Of a stretch of DNA of 64,000 bases, positions 41,492-49,440 are shown piece by piece (position 1 is the stretch's first letter; every line of letters starts with the position of its first letter). Source of the stretch: Plantactinospora sp. BC1 (lineage in GTDB: Bacteria > Actinomycetota > Actinomycetes > Mycobacteriales > Micromonosporaceae); the NCBI RefSeq assembly GCF_003030345.1, contig NZ_CP028158.1, forward strand, positions 6,820,001 through 6,884,000, written 5' to 3'. The notes below the pieces were generated by a model. It saw nothing but the letters and a program-made list of their open reading frames with translations. It was not told the DNA's origin and ran no database searches. A program made the position numbers and the translations under genes.

Positions 41492-42463
41492 ATGCTCGAC
41501 ACCTCGGCACGGCTGCTGCGGCTGCTCGCCATCCTGCAGACCCGGGCCGAGTGGACCGGTCCGGAACTGGCGGAACGGCTGGGCGTGACGGTGCGTACCC
41601 TGCGCCGGGACATGGCCCGGCTGCGCGACCTCGGCTATCCGGTCCGGGCCACCCCGGGGGTCGCCGGTGGCTACCGGCTCGGCGCGGGGTCGACCCTGCC
41701 GCCGCTGCTCCTGGACGACGACGAGGCGGTGGCGGTCGTGCTGAGCCTGCGTACCGCGGCCAGCCAGAGCGTGACCGGGATCGCCGAGACCTCGCTGCGC
41801 GCGCTGACCAAGCTGGAACGGATCCTGCCGGCCCGGCTACGCCAGCGGGCCGCCGCGCTGCGGCTGACCACCGTCCCGCTGGCCGGCGGGGCGCCCACCG
41901 TCGACCCGGACCTGCTGACCGTGATCGCCGAGGCGTGCCAGAACCTGCACCGGCTCACCTTCGACTACCGCAGCCGCGACGGGACGGCCAGCATTCGCCG
42001 GGTCGAGCCGCACCGGCTGGTGCAGACCGGCCAGCGCTGGTATCTGGTGGCCCGGGACACCGACCGGGACGCCTGGCGTACGTTCCGGGCGGACCGGATC
42101 GGCGAACTGCGCTCGACGGGTACGCGGTTCACGCCGCACGACCCGCCCGACCCGGCGACCTTCGTCGCGGACTCGGTCGGTGCGGCGCCGTACCGGTACC
42201 GCGCCCGGGTGTTGGTGCACGCGCCGGCCGCCGAGGTCGCCGAGCGGGTCCCGCCGACCGCCGGGCTGGTGGAGGCGGTGGACCAGCAGAGTTGCCTGCT
42301 GCGCACCGGAGCGGACTCGCTCGGCTTCCTGGCGCTGCACCTCGCCCTGCTCGGCCCCGAGTTCACCGTGCTCGAACCCGCCGAACTGGCCGACGAACTC
42401 GGCCGGCTGGCCGGACGGCTGGATCGGGCCCGGGACCGGTCCCGGTCGGACCGTCCGGAGTAG
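41492..42463 (+). CDS. WYL-domain transcriptional regulator
   Basis: The product has 323 residues from the ATG at 41492. The N-terminal winged helix ('ARLLRLLAILQTRAEWTGPE', 'LGVTVRTLRRDMARLRDLGY') is followed by the WYL sensor domain ('IRRVEPHRLVQTGQRWYLVA') and the usual C-terminal extension. It is divergent from the DinB/VOC pair with 62 bp between starts, the usual arrangement for a local regulator in actinomycetes. Confidence 0.88.
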   Translation: MLDTSARLLRLLAILQTRAEWTGPELAERLGVTVRTLRRDMARLRDLGYPVRATPGVAGGYRLGAGSTLPPLLLDDDEAVAVVLSLRTAASQSVTGIAETSLRALTKLERILPARLRQRAAALRLTTVPLAGGAPTVDPDLLTVIAEACQNLHRLTFDYRSRDGTASIRRVEPHRLVQTGQRWYLVARDTDRDAWRTFRADRIGELRSTGTRFTPHDPPDPATFVADSVGAAPYRYRARVLVHAPAAEVAERVPPTAGLVEAVDQQSCLLRTGADSLGFLALHLALLGPEFTVLEPAELADELGRLAGRLDRARDRSRSDRPE

Positions 42464-42884
42464 CGCCCCCGGCACCCATCTCCACCGGCTGGTCCGGAAC
42501 TCTCCACCGGCTGGTGCGGAACGAATTTCCGCCGGACCTGTCGGCGGCCCGCGCCGCACGGTCCGCAACTGCGCGCCGCGCCGCCGTCGACCCCGGGGCG
42601 CCCGGGCCGGTGCCCGACTCCGCCGGGGGCGACCGGGATGAACTGGCCGGATCCGTCGGCCCGACGACCTCCCCGGATCGGTGACCGGGCCGGCGGTCGG
42701 GGCGGTCGGCCACGCCAGCCCCTATGCCCCTAACCGGGGGTGGGGTCTCGGACCTAACCGGTGGGGGCGAGAACCGGGGATCGTCCCCGATGTCCGGTAC
42801 GTCGGCAACGCCGTACCGTCGGCGCCAGGTCTGGAACGACATGCCCAGATCATCCCGCCCAAACCTTCTGAGGAGATCGTCACC
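42464..42884. other. Leader region of the IniB-like gene
   Basis: This 421-bp stretch has no credible gene. It has a 20-bp direct repeat (42481-42500 and 42503-42522, one mismatch) and G-rich blocks near 42730-42775. The promoter of the IniB-like gene should be at its right end. Confidence 0.45.
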
Positions 42885-43931
42885 GTGGAATCGGCACCGA
42901 CCGTGGAGACCCCCGCTCCGGCTCCGGCCCCCGCCCCGGCCCCCGCCCCCGAGGCGACTCCCGCCGTGGAGAGCACCCAGACCCTGCACGAGTTCGTGGT
43001 CAACCTGCTCACCGACGTGGACCTGCGTGCGGCGTACGAGCTGGACCCGACCGGCACGCTGGAGAGCGTCGGGCTCTGCGACGTGGTCCCGGGCGATGTC
43101 ACGGACGTCATCCCGCTGGTCGTCGACACCGTACCGCTGCAGGGCCTGACCGACCTCGGCGCGGTGGAGAGCCTGGGCCTCGGCTCGCTCAGCCTCAGCC
43201 CGACCAGCGTCGTCGGCCAGGTGCAGACCGTGGCCAACCAGTTCACCGCCGGGGTCTACACCACCGCCGCCGACGTCGACGTGGCCGGCCTGGGCTCCGT
43301 CAGCGTGGACCCGAACGGCCTGGAGGTCGGCGTCGGCTCCGCCCTGCCGGTGCTGGGCCTGGACAGCGGCCTGAACGTGGACCTGTCCGGCGTGCACGAC
43401 CTGGCCGACACCCTCGACTCGACGGTGCTGGGCGCCGCGGGCGGGGTCGACACCGTCGACGGCGTGCTCGGCACCGCCGACTTCGCCGCGACCACCGTGA
43501 CCTCGACCGTCGCCGGCACCACCGGCCTGGTCGGCTCCGGCGACCTGGGCAGCGTGACGGACCTGACCAACATCACCGACCTGGGCAACGTCGCCGACCT
43601 CGGCACCATCACCGACCTGGGCAACGTGGCCGACCTGGGCAGCGTGACCGACCTCGGCAGCGTGACCGACCTGGGCAACGTCGCCGACCTGGACGGCACC
43701 GTGGACAGCGTCACCGGCACGGTCGGCGGGGTCACCGGCACCGTCGACGGGACGCTCGGCAGCGTCGGCCTGGACGGCGTCACCGACACCGTCGGCGGGG
43801 TGACCGACCTGACCGGGAGCGTCGGGGTCACCGGGGCCGTCGACGGCACCCTGGGCAGCGTGACCGGGCTGGTCGGCGGCGCCGCCGACCTCGGTGGCAC
43901 CACCGACCTGCTTACCGACGGCGTCCTCTGA
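42885..43931 (+). CDS. IniB N-terminal-domain protein with Asp-Leu-Gly repeats
   Basis: The product has 348 residues from the GTG at 42885 (ribosome site aggaga); a longer in-frame form would lack a good start. After an Ala-Pro run, residues 28-80 are the IniB N-terminal domain ('TLHEFVVNLLTDVDLRAAYE'). The rest is low-complexity, dominated by a six-residue repeat of the type Asp-Leu-Gly-Ser/Asn-Val-Thr/Ala (about 220-270) and Thr-Val-Asp-Gly-Thr-Leu-Gly blocks. No signal peptide or membrane helix is seen. IniB relatives respond to cell-wall stress in mycobacteria. The repeats suggest a self-assembling or filamentous protein (inference). Confidence 0.8.
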   Translation: MESAPTVETPAPAPAPAPAPAPEATPAVESTQTLHEFVVNLLTDVDLRAAYELDPTGTLESVGLCDVVPGDVTDVIPLVVDTVPLQGLTDLGAVESLGLGSLSLSPTSVVGQVQTVANQFTAGVYTTAADVDVAGLGSVSVDPNGLEVGVGSALPVLGLDSGLNVDLSGVHDLADTLDSTVLGAAGGVDTVDGVLGTADFAATTVTSTVAGTTGLVGSGDLGSVTDLTNITDLGNVADLGTITDLGNVADLGSVTDLGSVTDLGNVADLDGTVDSVTGTVGGVTGTVDGTLGSVGLDGVTDTVGGVTDLTGSVGVTGAVDGTLGSVTGLVGGAADLGGTTDLLTDGVL

Positions 43932-43950
43932 GCCGTACCCGCACGAAGAC

Positions 43951-43991
43951 GGCGGTGCCCGGACCAGAAAGCGGCTGGTCCGGGCACCGCC
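43951..43991 (+). terminator. Strong rho-independent terminator
   Basis: A perfect 17-bp stem (ggcggtgcccggaccag / ctggtccgggcaccgcc) with a 7-nt loop is followed by ttcggctttt. It ends the IniB-like transcript. Confidence 0.92.
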
Positions 43992-44105
43992 TTCGGCTTT
44001 TCTACTCCAGGGGGTCCACCGGCGACACCCGACACCCTTGACATCGGATGTCTGAGCAAGCTGCCTTGACAGGTGTCGCGGTACCGCAATAGCGTCGTAC
44101 CTCGA

Positions 44106-44119
44106 TTGATTCGTTTCAA
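44106..44119 (+). promoter_or_regulatory. LacI-type operator, copy 5 (before the lyase operon)
   Basis: ttgattcgtttcaa, a near-perfect palindrome, 109 bp before the lyase start. A -35-like 'ttgaca' (44070-44075 region) lies just upstream. Confidence 0.7.
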
Positions 44120-44227
44120 CCACGGGTGGCGACGGAGTCTCGCCGGCACGAACCGCCGTACCGGTCGGCTCCTGAGTCCAGACATCGTGGACAGACATCC
44201 GATGCTCCTGGTCGGGGAGGAGACGAC

Positions 44228-46135
44228 GTGCTCGCACGCAGGGACTTCCATCGGATCAGCGCCGCGACCGCCCTCGGCGCCGGGGTCGGCGCCGGAACCG
44301 GCGGCACGGCCATCGGCGCGGCCCGGGGCGAGGCGCCGCCGAACTGCGAGGTCGTCGAGACCGACACCGAGATCGTCGTCGACAACGGGCCGGTCCGGAT
44401 CGCCGTCAGCAAGACCAGCGCCAGCCGGCTGACCTCGCTGCGACTGCACGGTCGGGAGTTGCTCGGCGCCGGCGGCCGAGGCAACTACGACATGAACAAC
44501 GCGATGGAGGGCGATCCGCTGCCGCTGCCGCCGACGCAGAACACGTACGAGATCCGGCGCGGGGACGACTTCGTCGACATCGCCTTCCGGTACAGCCCGA
44601 CCAACGGCGGCCCGTTCTGGCTGGAGCGGCACCACATCGTCCGGGCCGGCGAGCCCGGCATCCACCTGGCCACCGTCTTCCAGCACCCGCCGGAGCTGCA
44701 CGGCTTCCGCTCCGACCAGCACCGGTACGTCTGCTACCTCGACCCGGAACTCTTCACCCACGTCTCCGTCGAGGACGACCCGATCGGGCAGCCGTGGCGG
44801 GCCGGGGCAGCCCGGATGCCCACCCCGGCGGAACTGGCCGCCGCTCCCGTGGTGATGGACGCGACGCACGACCTCGCGGGCCTCGGCTCGGCCTATCCCC
44901 GGCGCTACTACACCAAGTACGACTGGGCCACCTATCTCAAGGATCACGTGGTGCACGGCCTCTACGGCAACGGGTACGGGATCTGGGCGGTCCAGCCGAA
45001 CCGGGAGGCGTTCTGTGGCGGGCCGGTCCGGCAGGACCTGACCCTGCACCAGACCACCAGCCGGCCGGTGTTGCTGGTCGAGCCGCAGGCGACGCATTAC
45101 GGTTCGCCACCGGTACGGGTGGCCGCCGGCCAGGCGTGGGAGAAGACGTACGGGCCGTACTTCGTCTACCTGAGCCGGGGCGACGACCCGGCCCGGATGC
45201 GTGCCGAGGCGCTGCGGTACGCCAGCTTCGACGCCCACCGGGACCTCTACGACCGGGTGGCGCTGCCGGGCTGGACGCCGAGCGCGCGGCGCTGCACCGT
45301 GCACGGCCGGATCCGGCTCGACGGCGAGCCGCACCTGCGGGGCGCGGTGGCGGTGCTCTCGGACAACCGGCTGGACTTCCAGCGCACCGCGCTCGGCTAC
45401 GCGTACTGGACGGAGGTGAACCCGGGCGGCGTGTTCCGGCTGCCCGACGTGCGGCCCGGGACGTACCGGCTCACCGTCTACCGGCCCGGCACCTGGGGCG
45501 AGTACGTCCGCGACGACGTGACGGTGCCGGCCGGCGGCCGGATCGACCTCGGCGAGCTGCGCTGGGAGCCGCCCCGCAACGGCCGGACGGTCTTCCAGCT
45601 CGGCAACCCGGACCGCACCTCGGCGGAGTTCCGGCGCGGCGACGAGTTCCGGCAGTGGGGTACGGCGCGGTTCTTCAAGGCCGACTTCCCGGACGGGGTG
45701 GTCTACACCGTCGGGCGCAGCGGGAACGACGACTGGAACTATCTCCAGTTCCAGCGGGTCGACGGGGAACCGGTGCCGCCGTGGCGGATCCGCTTCGACC
45801 TCGACCGCCCGGTGCGGCCGGGCGCGACCGCCACGCTGACCGTCGCGCTCGCCGCCTGGGCGATGGACACCGCCCGGGACGTACCGCCGCTGCCGAGCAA
45901 CCTGACCATCGGGGTGAACGACCTGCGGCTGGTCTGGACCTTCGCGCCGGACGACGCCCGGGGCGCCACCTACCGCAGCGCCTGCGGCGGCCGGCACTAC
46001 CGGCGGGAGTTCCGGTTCGACGCGGCCGCGCTGCGCCGGACCGGCAACGAGATCACCCTGGCGATCAACGAGGGGACCCCGCCGGAGCTGGGCAACGAGG
46101 CGGCGTACGACGCTATCCGGCTGGAGATCGACTGA
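44228..46135 (+). CDS. Rhamnogalacturonan lyase-like polysaccharide lyase (PL4 type)
   Basis: The product has 635 residues from the GTG at 44228 (ribosome site ggggaggag). A Tat-type signal is visible: 'ARRDFHRISAATALGAGVGA'. Order: an N-terminal beta-sandwich catalytic domain to about 350 ('FWLERHHIVRAGEPGIHLAT', 'YYTKYDWATYLKDHVVHGLY', 'GYGIWAVQPNREAFCGGPVR'), a Fn3-like domain ('VNPGGVFRLPDVRPGTYRLT') and a C-terminal CBM-like domain ('DGVVYTVGRSGNDDWNYLQF'). This is the three-domain plan of rhamnogalacturonan lyases, which cut the rhamnose-galacturonic acid backbone of pectin outside the cell. It has the cluster operator upstream and is followed by a GH29-type gene 1 bp later. Confidence 0.88.
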   Translation: MLARRDFHRISAATALGAGVGAGTGGTAIGAARGEAPPNCEVVETDTEIVVDNGPVRIAVSKTSASRLTSLRLHGRELLGAGGRGNYDMNNAMEGDPLPLPPTQNTYEIRRGDDFVDIAFRYSPTNGGPFWLERHHIVRAGEPGIHLATVFQHPPELHGFRSDQHRYVCYLDPELFTHVSVEDDPIGQPWRAGAARMPTPAELAAAPVVMDATHDLAGLGSAYPRRYYTKYDWATYLKDHVVHGLYGNGYGIWAVQPNREAFCGGPVRQDLTLHQTTSRPVLLVEPQATHYGSPPVRVAAGQAWEKTYGPYFVYLSRGDDPARMRAEALRYASFDAHRDLYDRVALPGWTPSARRCTVHGRIRLDGEPHLRGAVAVLSDNRLDFQRTALGYAYWTEVNPGGVFRLPDVRPGTYRLTVYRPGTWGEYVRDDVTVPAGGRIDLGELRWEPPRNGRTVFQLGNPDRTSAEFRRGDEFRQWGTARFFKADFPDGVVYTVGRSGNDDWNYLQFQRVDGEPVPPWRIRFDLDRPVRPGATATLTVALAAWAMDTARDVPPLPSNLTIGVNDLRLVWTFAPDDARGATYRSACGGRHYRREFRFDAAALRRTGNEITLAINEGTPPELGNEAAYDAIRLEID

Positions 46136-46136
46136 C

Positions 46137-47507
46137 GTGCGGCCGGAGCGGGAGACCCCGGCCTGGTACCGGGACGCCAAGTTCGGCATCATGATCCACT
46201 GGGGCCTCTACTCCGTCCCCGGCTGGGCGCCGCTGGACGACGAGGTGGTGCGGCTGCTCGGCGCCGGCCGGACCGCCCCGGAGGACTCCAGCCCGGACGA
46301 CTCCACCCCGGACGGCTCCGCCGACGCGGTACGGCGTTCCGATCCGCTCGCCCGGCATTCCTACGCCGAGTGGTACCAGAACACCTACCTGCTGGACGGC
46401 CCGACCCGGGCGTACCACCGGCGGGTGTACGGCGACCGGCCGTACGCCGACTTCCGCACCGAGTTCGTCGCGGCGGTCCGGGACTGGGATCCGGTGCCCT
46501 GGGCCGACCTCTGCGCGGCGGCCGGCGCCCGGTACGTCGTACCGACCAGCAAGCACCACGACGGTTACCTGCTCTGGCCCTCCGCACACCCCAACCCGCA
46601 CCTGCCGGGGTGGCAGACCGGGCGGGACGTGCTCGGCGAACTCGGCACGGCGGTGCGCGACCGGGGACTGCGCTACGGCCTCTACTACTCCGGCGGGCTG
46701 GACTGGACCTTCGGCAACCTGCCGATCCGCCGGATGGCCGACGTGGCGGCGAGCGTCCCCGACTCCCCCGGGTACGCCCGGTACGTCGACGCGCACTGGC
46801 GCGAGCTGATCGACCGGTACCGGCCGAGCGTGCTCTGGAACGACATCGGCTATCCGTCGGCCGGTGACGCCGACGGGCTGGTCGCGGCGTACTACGCGGC
46901 GGTACCGGACGGGGTGGTCAACGACCGCTTCTCCCGGTACGGCGCCGACGTGCGTACCCCGGAGTACCGCATCCGGTCGGAGATCGATCCGGAGCCCTGG
47001 GAGACGGTCCGGGCGCTCGGGCTCTCGTTCGGCTGGAACCGGCAGGAGACGGCCGAGCACCTGCTCTCCGCCACCGAGCTGGTGCACCTGCTCGCCGACG
47101 TGGTGAGCCGGAACGGCAACCTGCTGCTCGGGATCACCCCGGACGACCGGGGCGTCGTGCCGGCCGCGCAGCGCAGGGTGCTGCACGAGGTGGGGCGGTG
47201 GCTGGCCGACCACGGCGAGGCGATCTACGGCACCCGGCCCTGGCCCGTGCCGGCGGCGGCCACCAGCAGCGGGGTACCGGTCCGGTTCACCCGACGCGAC
47301 GACGTCGGCTATCTCATCGTGCTCGGCGACCCGGGGCCCGAGTTCGGCGTACCCGGGCTGTCGTTGCCGCCCGGAGCGCGACTCCGGGTGGTCGGCCGGG
47401 CGGCGGCGGAGCCGGGGGTGACCGCCGGCCCGGACGGCCCGGTGCTGGCGGTCGGCCCGCTGCCGCCGGCCCCGGCGCACGTGTTCGCGGTGCGGCCCGC
47501 TTCCTGA
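46137..47507 (+). CDS. Alpha-L-fucosidase-like glycoside hydrolase (GH29)
   Basis: The product has 456 residues from a GTG right after the lyase stop. GH29 features: 'AWYRDAKFGIMIHWGLYSVP' at the start, 'AGARYVVPTSKHHDGYLLWP' in the middle, 'RYRPSVLWNDIGYP' with the likely nucleophile Asp, and 'VSRNGNLLLGITPDDRGVVP' near the end. It has no signal peptide, so it likely works inside the cell on imported oligosaccharides. An acidic Ser/Pro insert at about 42-72 is unusual. The true sugar may be fucose or another deoxysugar; being in a rhamnose operon, that is open. Confidence 0.85.
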   Translation: MRPERETPAWYRDAKFGIMIHWGLYSVPGWAPLDDEVVRLLGAGRTAPEDSSPDDSTPDGSADAVRRSDPLARHSYAEWYQNTYLLDGPTRAYHRRVYGDRPYADFRTEFVAAVRDWDPVPWADLCAAAGARYVVPTSKHHDGYLLWPSAHPNPHLPGWQTGRDVLGELGTAVRDRGLRYGLYYSGGLDWTFGNLPIRRMADVAASVPDSPGYARYVDAHWRELIDRYRPSVLWNDIGYPSAGDADGLVAAYYAAVPDGVVNDRFSRYGADVRTPEYRIRSEIDPEPWETVRALGLSFGWNRQETAEHLLSATELVHLLADVVSRNGNLLLGITPDDRGVVPAAQRRVLHEVGRWLADHGEAIYGTRPWPVPAAATSSGVPVRFTRRDDVGYLIVLGDPGPEFGVPGLSLPPGARLRVVGRAAAEPGVTAGPDGPVLAVGPLPPAPAHVFAVRPAS

Positions 47508-47625
47508 CCCCCGGGAGCGGTCGGCGGGCCGTGGTCACCGGAGACGCCCGGGCGGCCGGCCGGATGGCCGGGTCGGCGGCCCGGGTCCCCCGCGCTCCCC
47601 CGCCGCCAGGGGTGGCCGGAGATGC

Positions 47626-47665
47626 GAGAAGTGCCCCCGTCCCGGCCGGGACGGGGGCACCTCTC
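47626..47665. terminator. Bidirectional terminator
   Basis: A 20-bp palindromic arm pair with one mismatch (core gtgcccccgtcccgg / ccgggacgggggcac, no loop) lies between the convergent GH29 and sugar-binding-protein genes. Confidence 0.85.
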
Positions 47666-47683
47666 GTGGCTGTCGCGGGGTCG

Positions 47684-48982
47684 TCAGCCGAGTTGGCTCT
47701 TGGCCTCGTCGATGACCCGCTTGGCACCCTCGGCGACCGGGATCCGGCCGAAGATGACCTCGTCGTAGATCCGCTGGAACTCGGCCTTCACCGCGCCGCC
47801 GCCCTTGGGCTGCGGCGGCGGGGTCGGCAGCAGCTTGTCGACGACCGACTGCTCGAACTCGTAGACCATCTTGTCGTTCGGGGCGAGGCTCGGGGCGATC
47901 GCGTCCCGGACCTTGGCGTTGGCCGGCATGCCCCGGGAGACCGCCAGCACCTTGCCGGCCTCGACGTCGTTGACCAGGAAGTCGACCAGCATGGCCGCCT
48001 CCTTCGGGTGCTCGCTGCGCTGCGCCACGCTGTAGGCCATGGACATCGCCGCGATCATCCCCCGCTTCGGGGTGTCGCTCGGCATCGGCGCGATGGCCAG
48101 CGGCGCGCCGTACGCGCTGACCATGCCGGTGAAGCCGGAGTCGTAGTTGACCTCGGCGGTGACACCCTTCTTGATCAGCGAGGAGTTCGTGATCGAGCCG
48201 TCGAGCTGGGTGGTCAGCGCCGGGGGCGCCAGCGCGCCGACCGAGCGCATCTGGCCGGTCATCGTCCAGAACTCGGTCAGCTCCGCCTCGGTGAAGCCGA
48301 GCTTGCCGTCGTCGGTGTAGATGGCCTTGTCCCGCTGGCGCAGCCAGATGTCGAACCAGTCGATGGCGAAGCCGAAGTCGCCGAAGCCGGCCACCTTGCC
48401 GCCGCTGGACTGGCTCAGCTTCTGCCCGGCGGCCTGCATGTCCGCCCAGGTCCACTCGGGGGTCGGCGCGGCCACGCCGGCCTTCTGCCAGAGCGCCGGG
48501 TCGTAGACCACACCCTGGGTGTTCTGGGCGATCGGGATCGCGTACGTCGCGTCGCCGACCTTGCCGGCCGGCAGCAGCGTCTTGGTGATGTCGCCGACCT
48601 TCAGGGTGTCGTCCTCGATGTACTCGGTGAGGTCGCGCAGCGCGTTGCGGTCGGCGTACTCCCGCAGGTAGGCGCGGTCCATCTGCACCACGTCCGGCGC
48701 GTCGCCACCGGCGATCTGGGTGGAGAGCTTCTGGAAGTACGCGTCGAAGGCACCGAACGAGGTGTTCACCTTGATGTTCGGGTACTTCTTCTCGAACAGG
48801 TCGATGGCCTGCTCGGTCACCTTGGCCCGGTCTTCGTTGCCCCACCAGGTGAAGTCGAGGGTGACCGGGCCGTCCGAGGCGTCGTCACCACCACCACAGG
48901 CGGCCAGCGGCAGGACGAGCAGGGCCGCCGCGGCGAGGGATGCGGCCCTCGCGGCTCGGCGGACCCGTCGGGTGTGCACCAT
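47684..48982 (-). CDS. ABC transporter sugar-binding lipoprotein
   Basis: The product has 432 residues from the ATG at 48982 (an in-frame ATG at 48988 touches the ribosome site). The signal ends in a lipobox (LPLAACGGG). The mature part is the MalE/UgpB type: 'VTLDFTWWGNEDRAKVTEQA', 'DAPDVVQMDRAYLREYADR' and 'PTPEWTWADMQAAGQKLSQS'. A copy of the cluster operator lies 174 bp before the start, so it probably serves the two permeases at 28427-30315, about 17 kb away. Confidence 0.9.
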   Translation of the reverse strand: MVHTRRVRRAARAASLAAAALLVLPLAACGGGDDASDGPVTLDFTWWGNEDRAKVTEQAIDLFEKKYPNIKVNTSFGAFDAYFQKLSTQIAGGDAPDVVQMDRAYLREYADRNALRDLTEYIEDDTLKVGDITKTLLPAGKVGDATYAIPIAQNTQGVVYDPALWQKAGVAAPTPEWTWADMQAAGQKLSQSSGGKVAGFGDFGFAIDWFDIWLRQRDKAIYTDDGKLGFTEAELTEFWTMTGQMRSVGALAPPALTTQLDGSITNSSLIKKGVTAEVNYDSGFTGMVSAYGAPLAIAPMPSDTPKRGMIAAMSMAYSVAQRSEHPKEAAMLVDFLVNDVEAGKVLAVSRGMPANAKVRDAIAPSLAPNDKMVYEFEQSVVDKLLPTPPPQPKGGGAVKAEFQRIYDEVIFGRIPVAEGAKRVIDEAKSQLG

Positions 48983-49155
48983 GGACATTCTCCTTCCCAA
49001 GGGCGACCGGCGGCGGTGGTGCGGTACGTCGGGGCAGGAAACCGCTTGCCTGAGCGGGCGCAGGGATGCCTGGGCGGGCAGCGGTGAATCCTCCCTCTCG
49101 ACGTGGGCCGGGTCGCGGGGGCGGTAGTTGCGGTGGCAGGTCGTGCGGTACGGCA

Positions 49156-49169
49156 ATGAAACGATCCAA
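49156..49169 (-). promoter_or_regulatory. LacI-type operator, copy 6 (before the sugar-binding protein)
   Basis: On the minus strand ttggatcgtttcat. It sits in the 458-bp gap before the binding-protein gene and links it to the rhamnose regulon. The remainder of that gap holds no gene; its right end carries the promoter of the protease gene. Confidence 0.7.
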
Positions 49170-49440
49170 CAGATCCGGACGCTAGGTGTGACGCGGGCCG
49201 CTTGTCAAGAGACACCGCCGCGACGAAGACCGGCCGGACCTGCGAGAACGCCGGAAAACGGACCGGCCGCGCCGAACCGTTATACGAACGGGACCTAGCC
49301 CCCTGCCCGGTACCCGACCGATCCTTGCTTCCCCCCGCACGCGCTGATATCCACGTATCTACACCTGCCCATGATCCAACTCTCGTACCGTGGGCCGGCC
49401 TGACCGGTCGGCCTCGTCGTACCTCGTCAAGGAGGACCCC

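Noticed and set aside
42681-42884. An upstream extension of the IniB-like protein
   Set aside because: The extra 68 codons have no ribosome site and would move the IniB domain far from the N-terminus; the GTG at 42885 has 'aggaga' before it.
43256-46192. A 978-codon minus-strand frame opposite the lyase and IniB-like genes
   Set aside because: Shadow of the real plus-strand genes; it runs through a strong terminator and has repeat-derived content.
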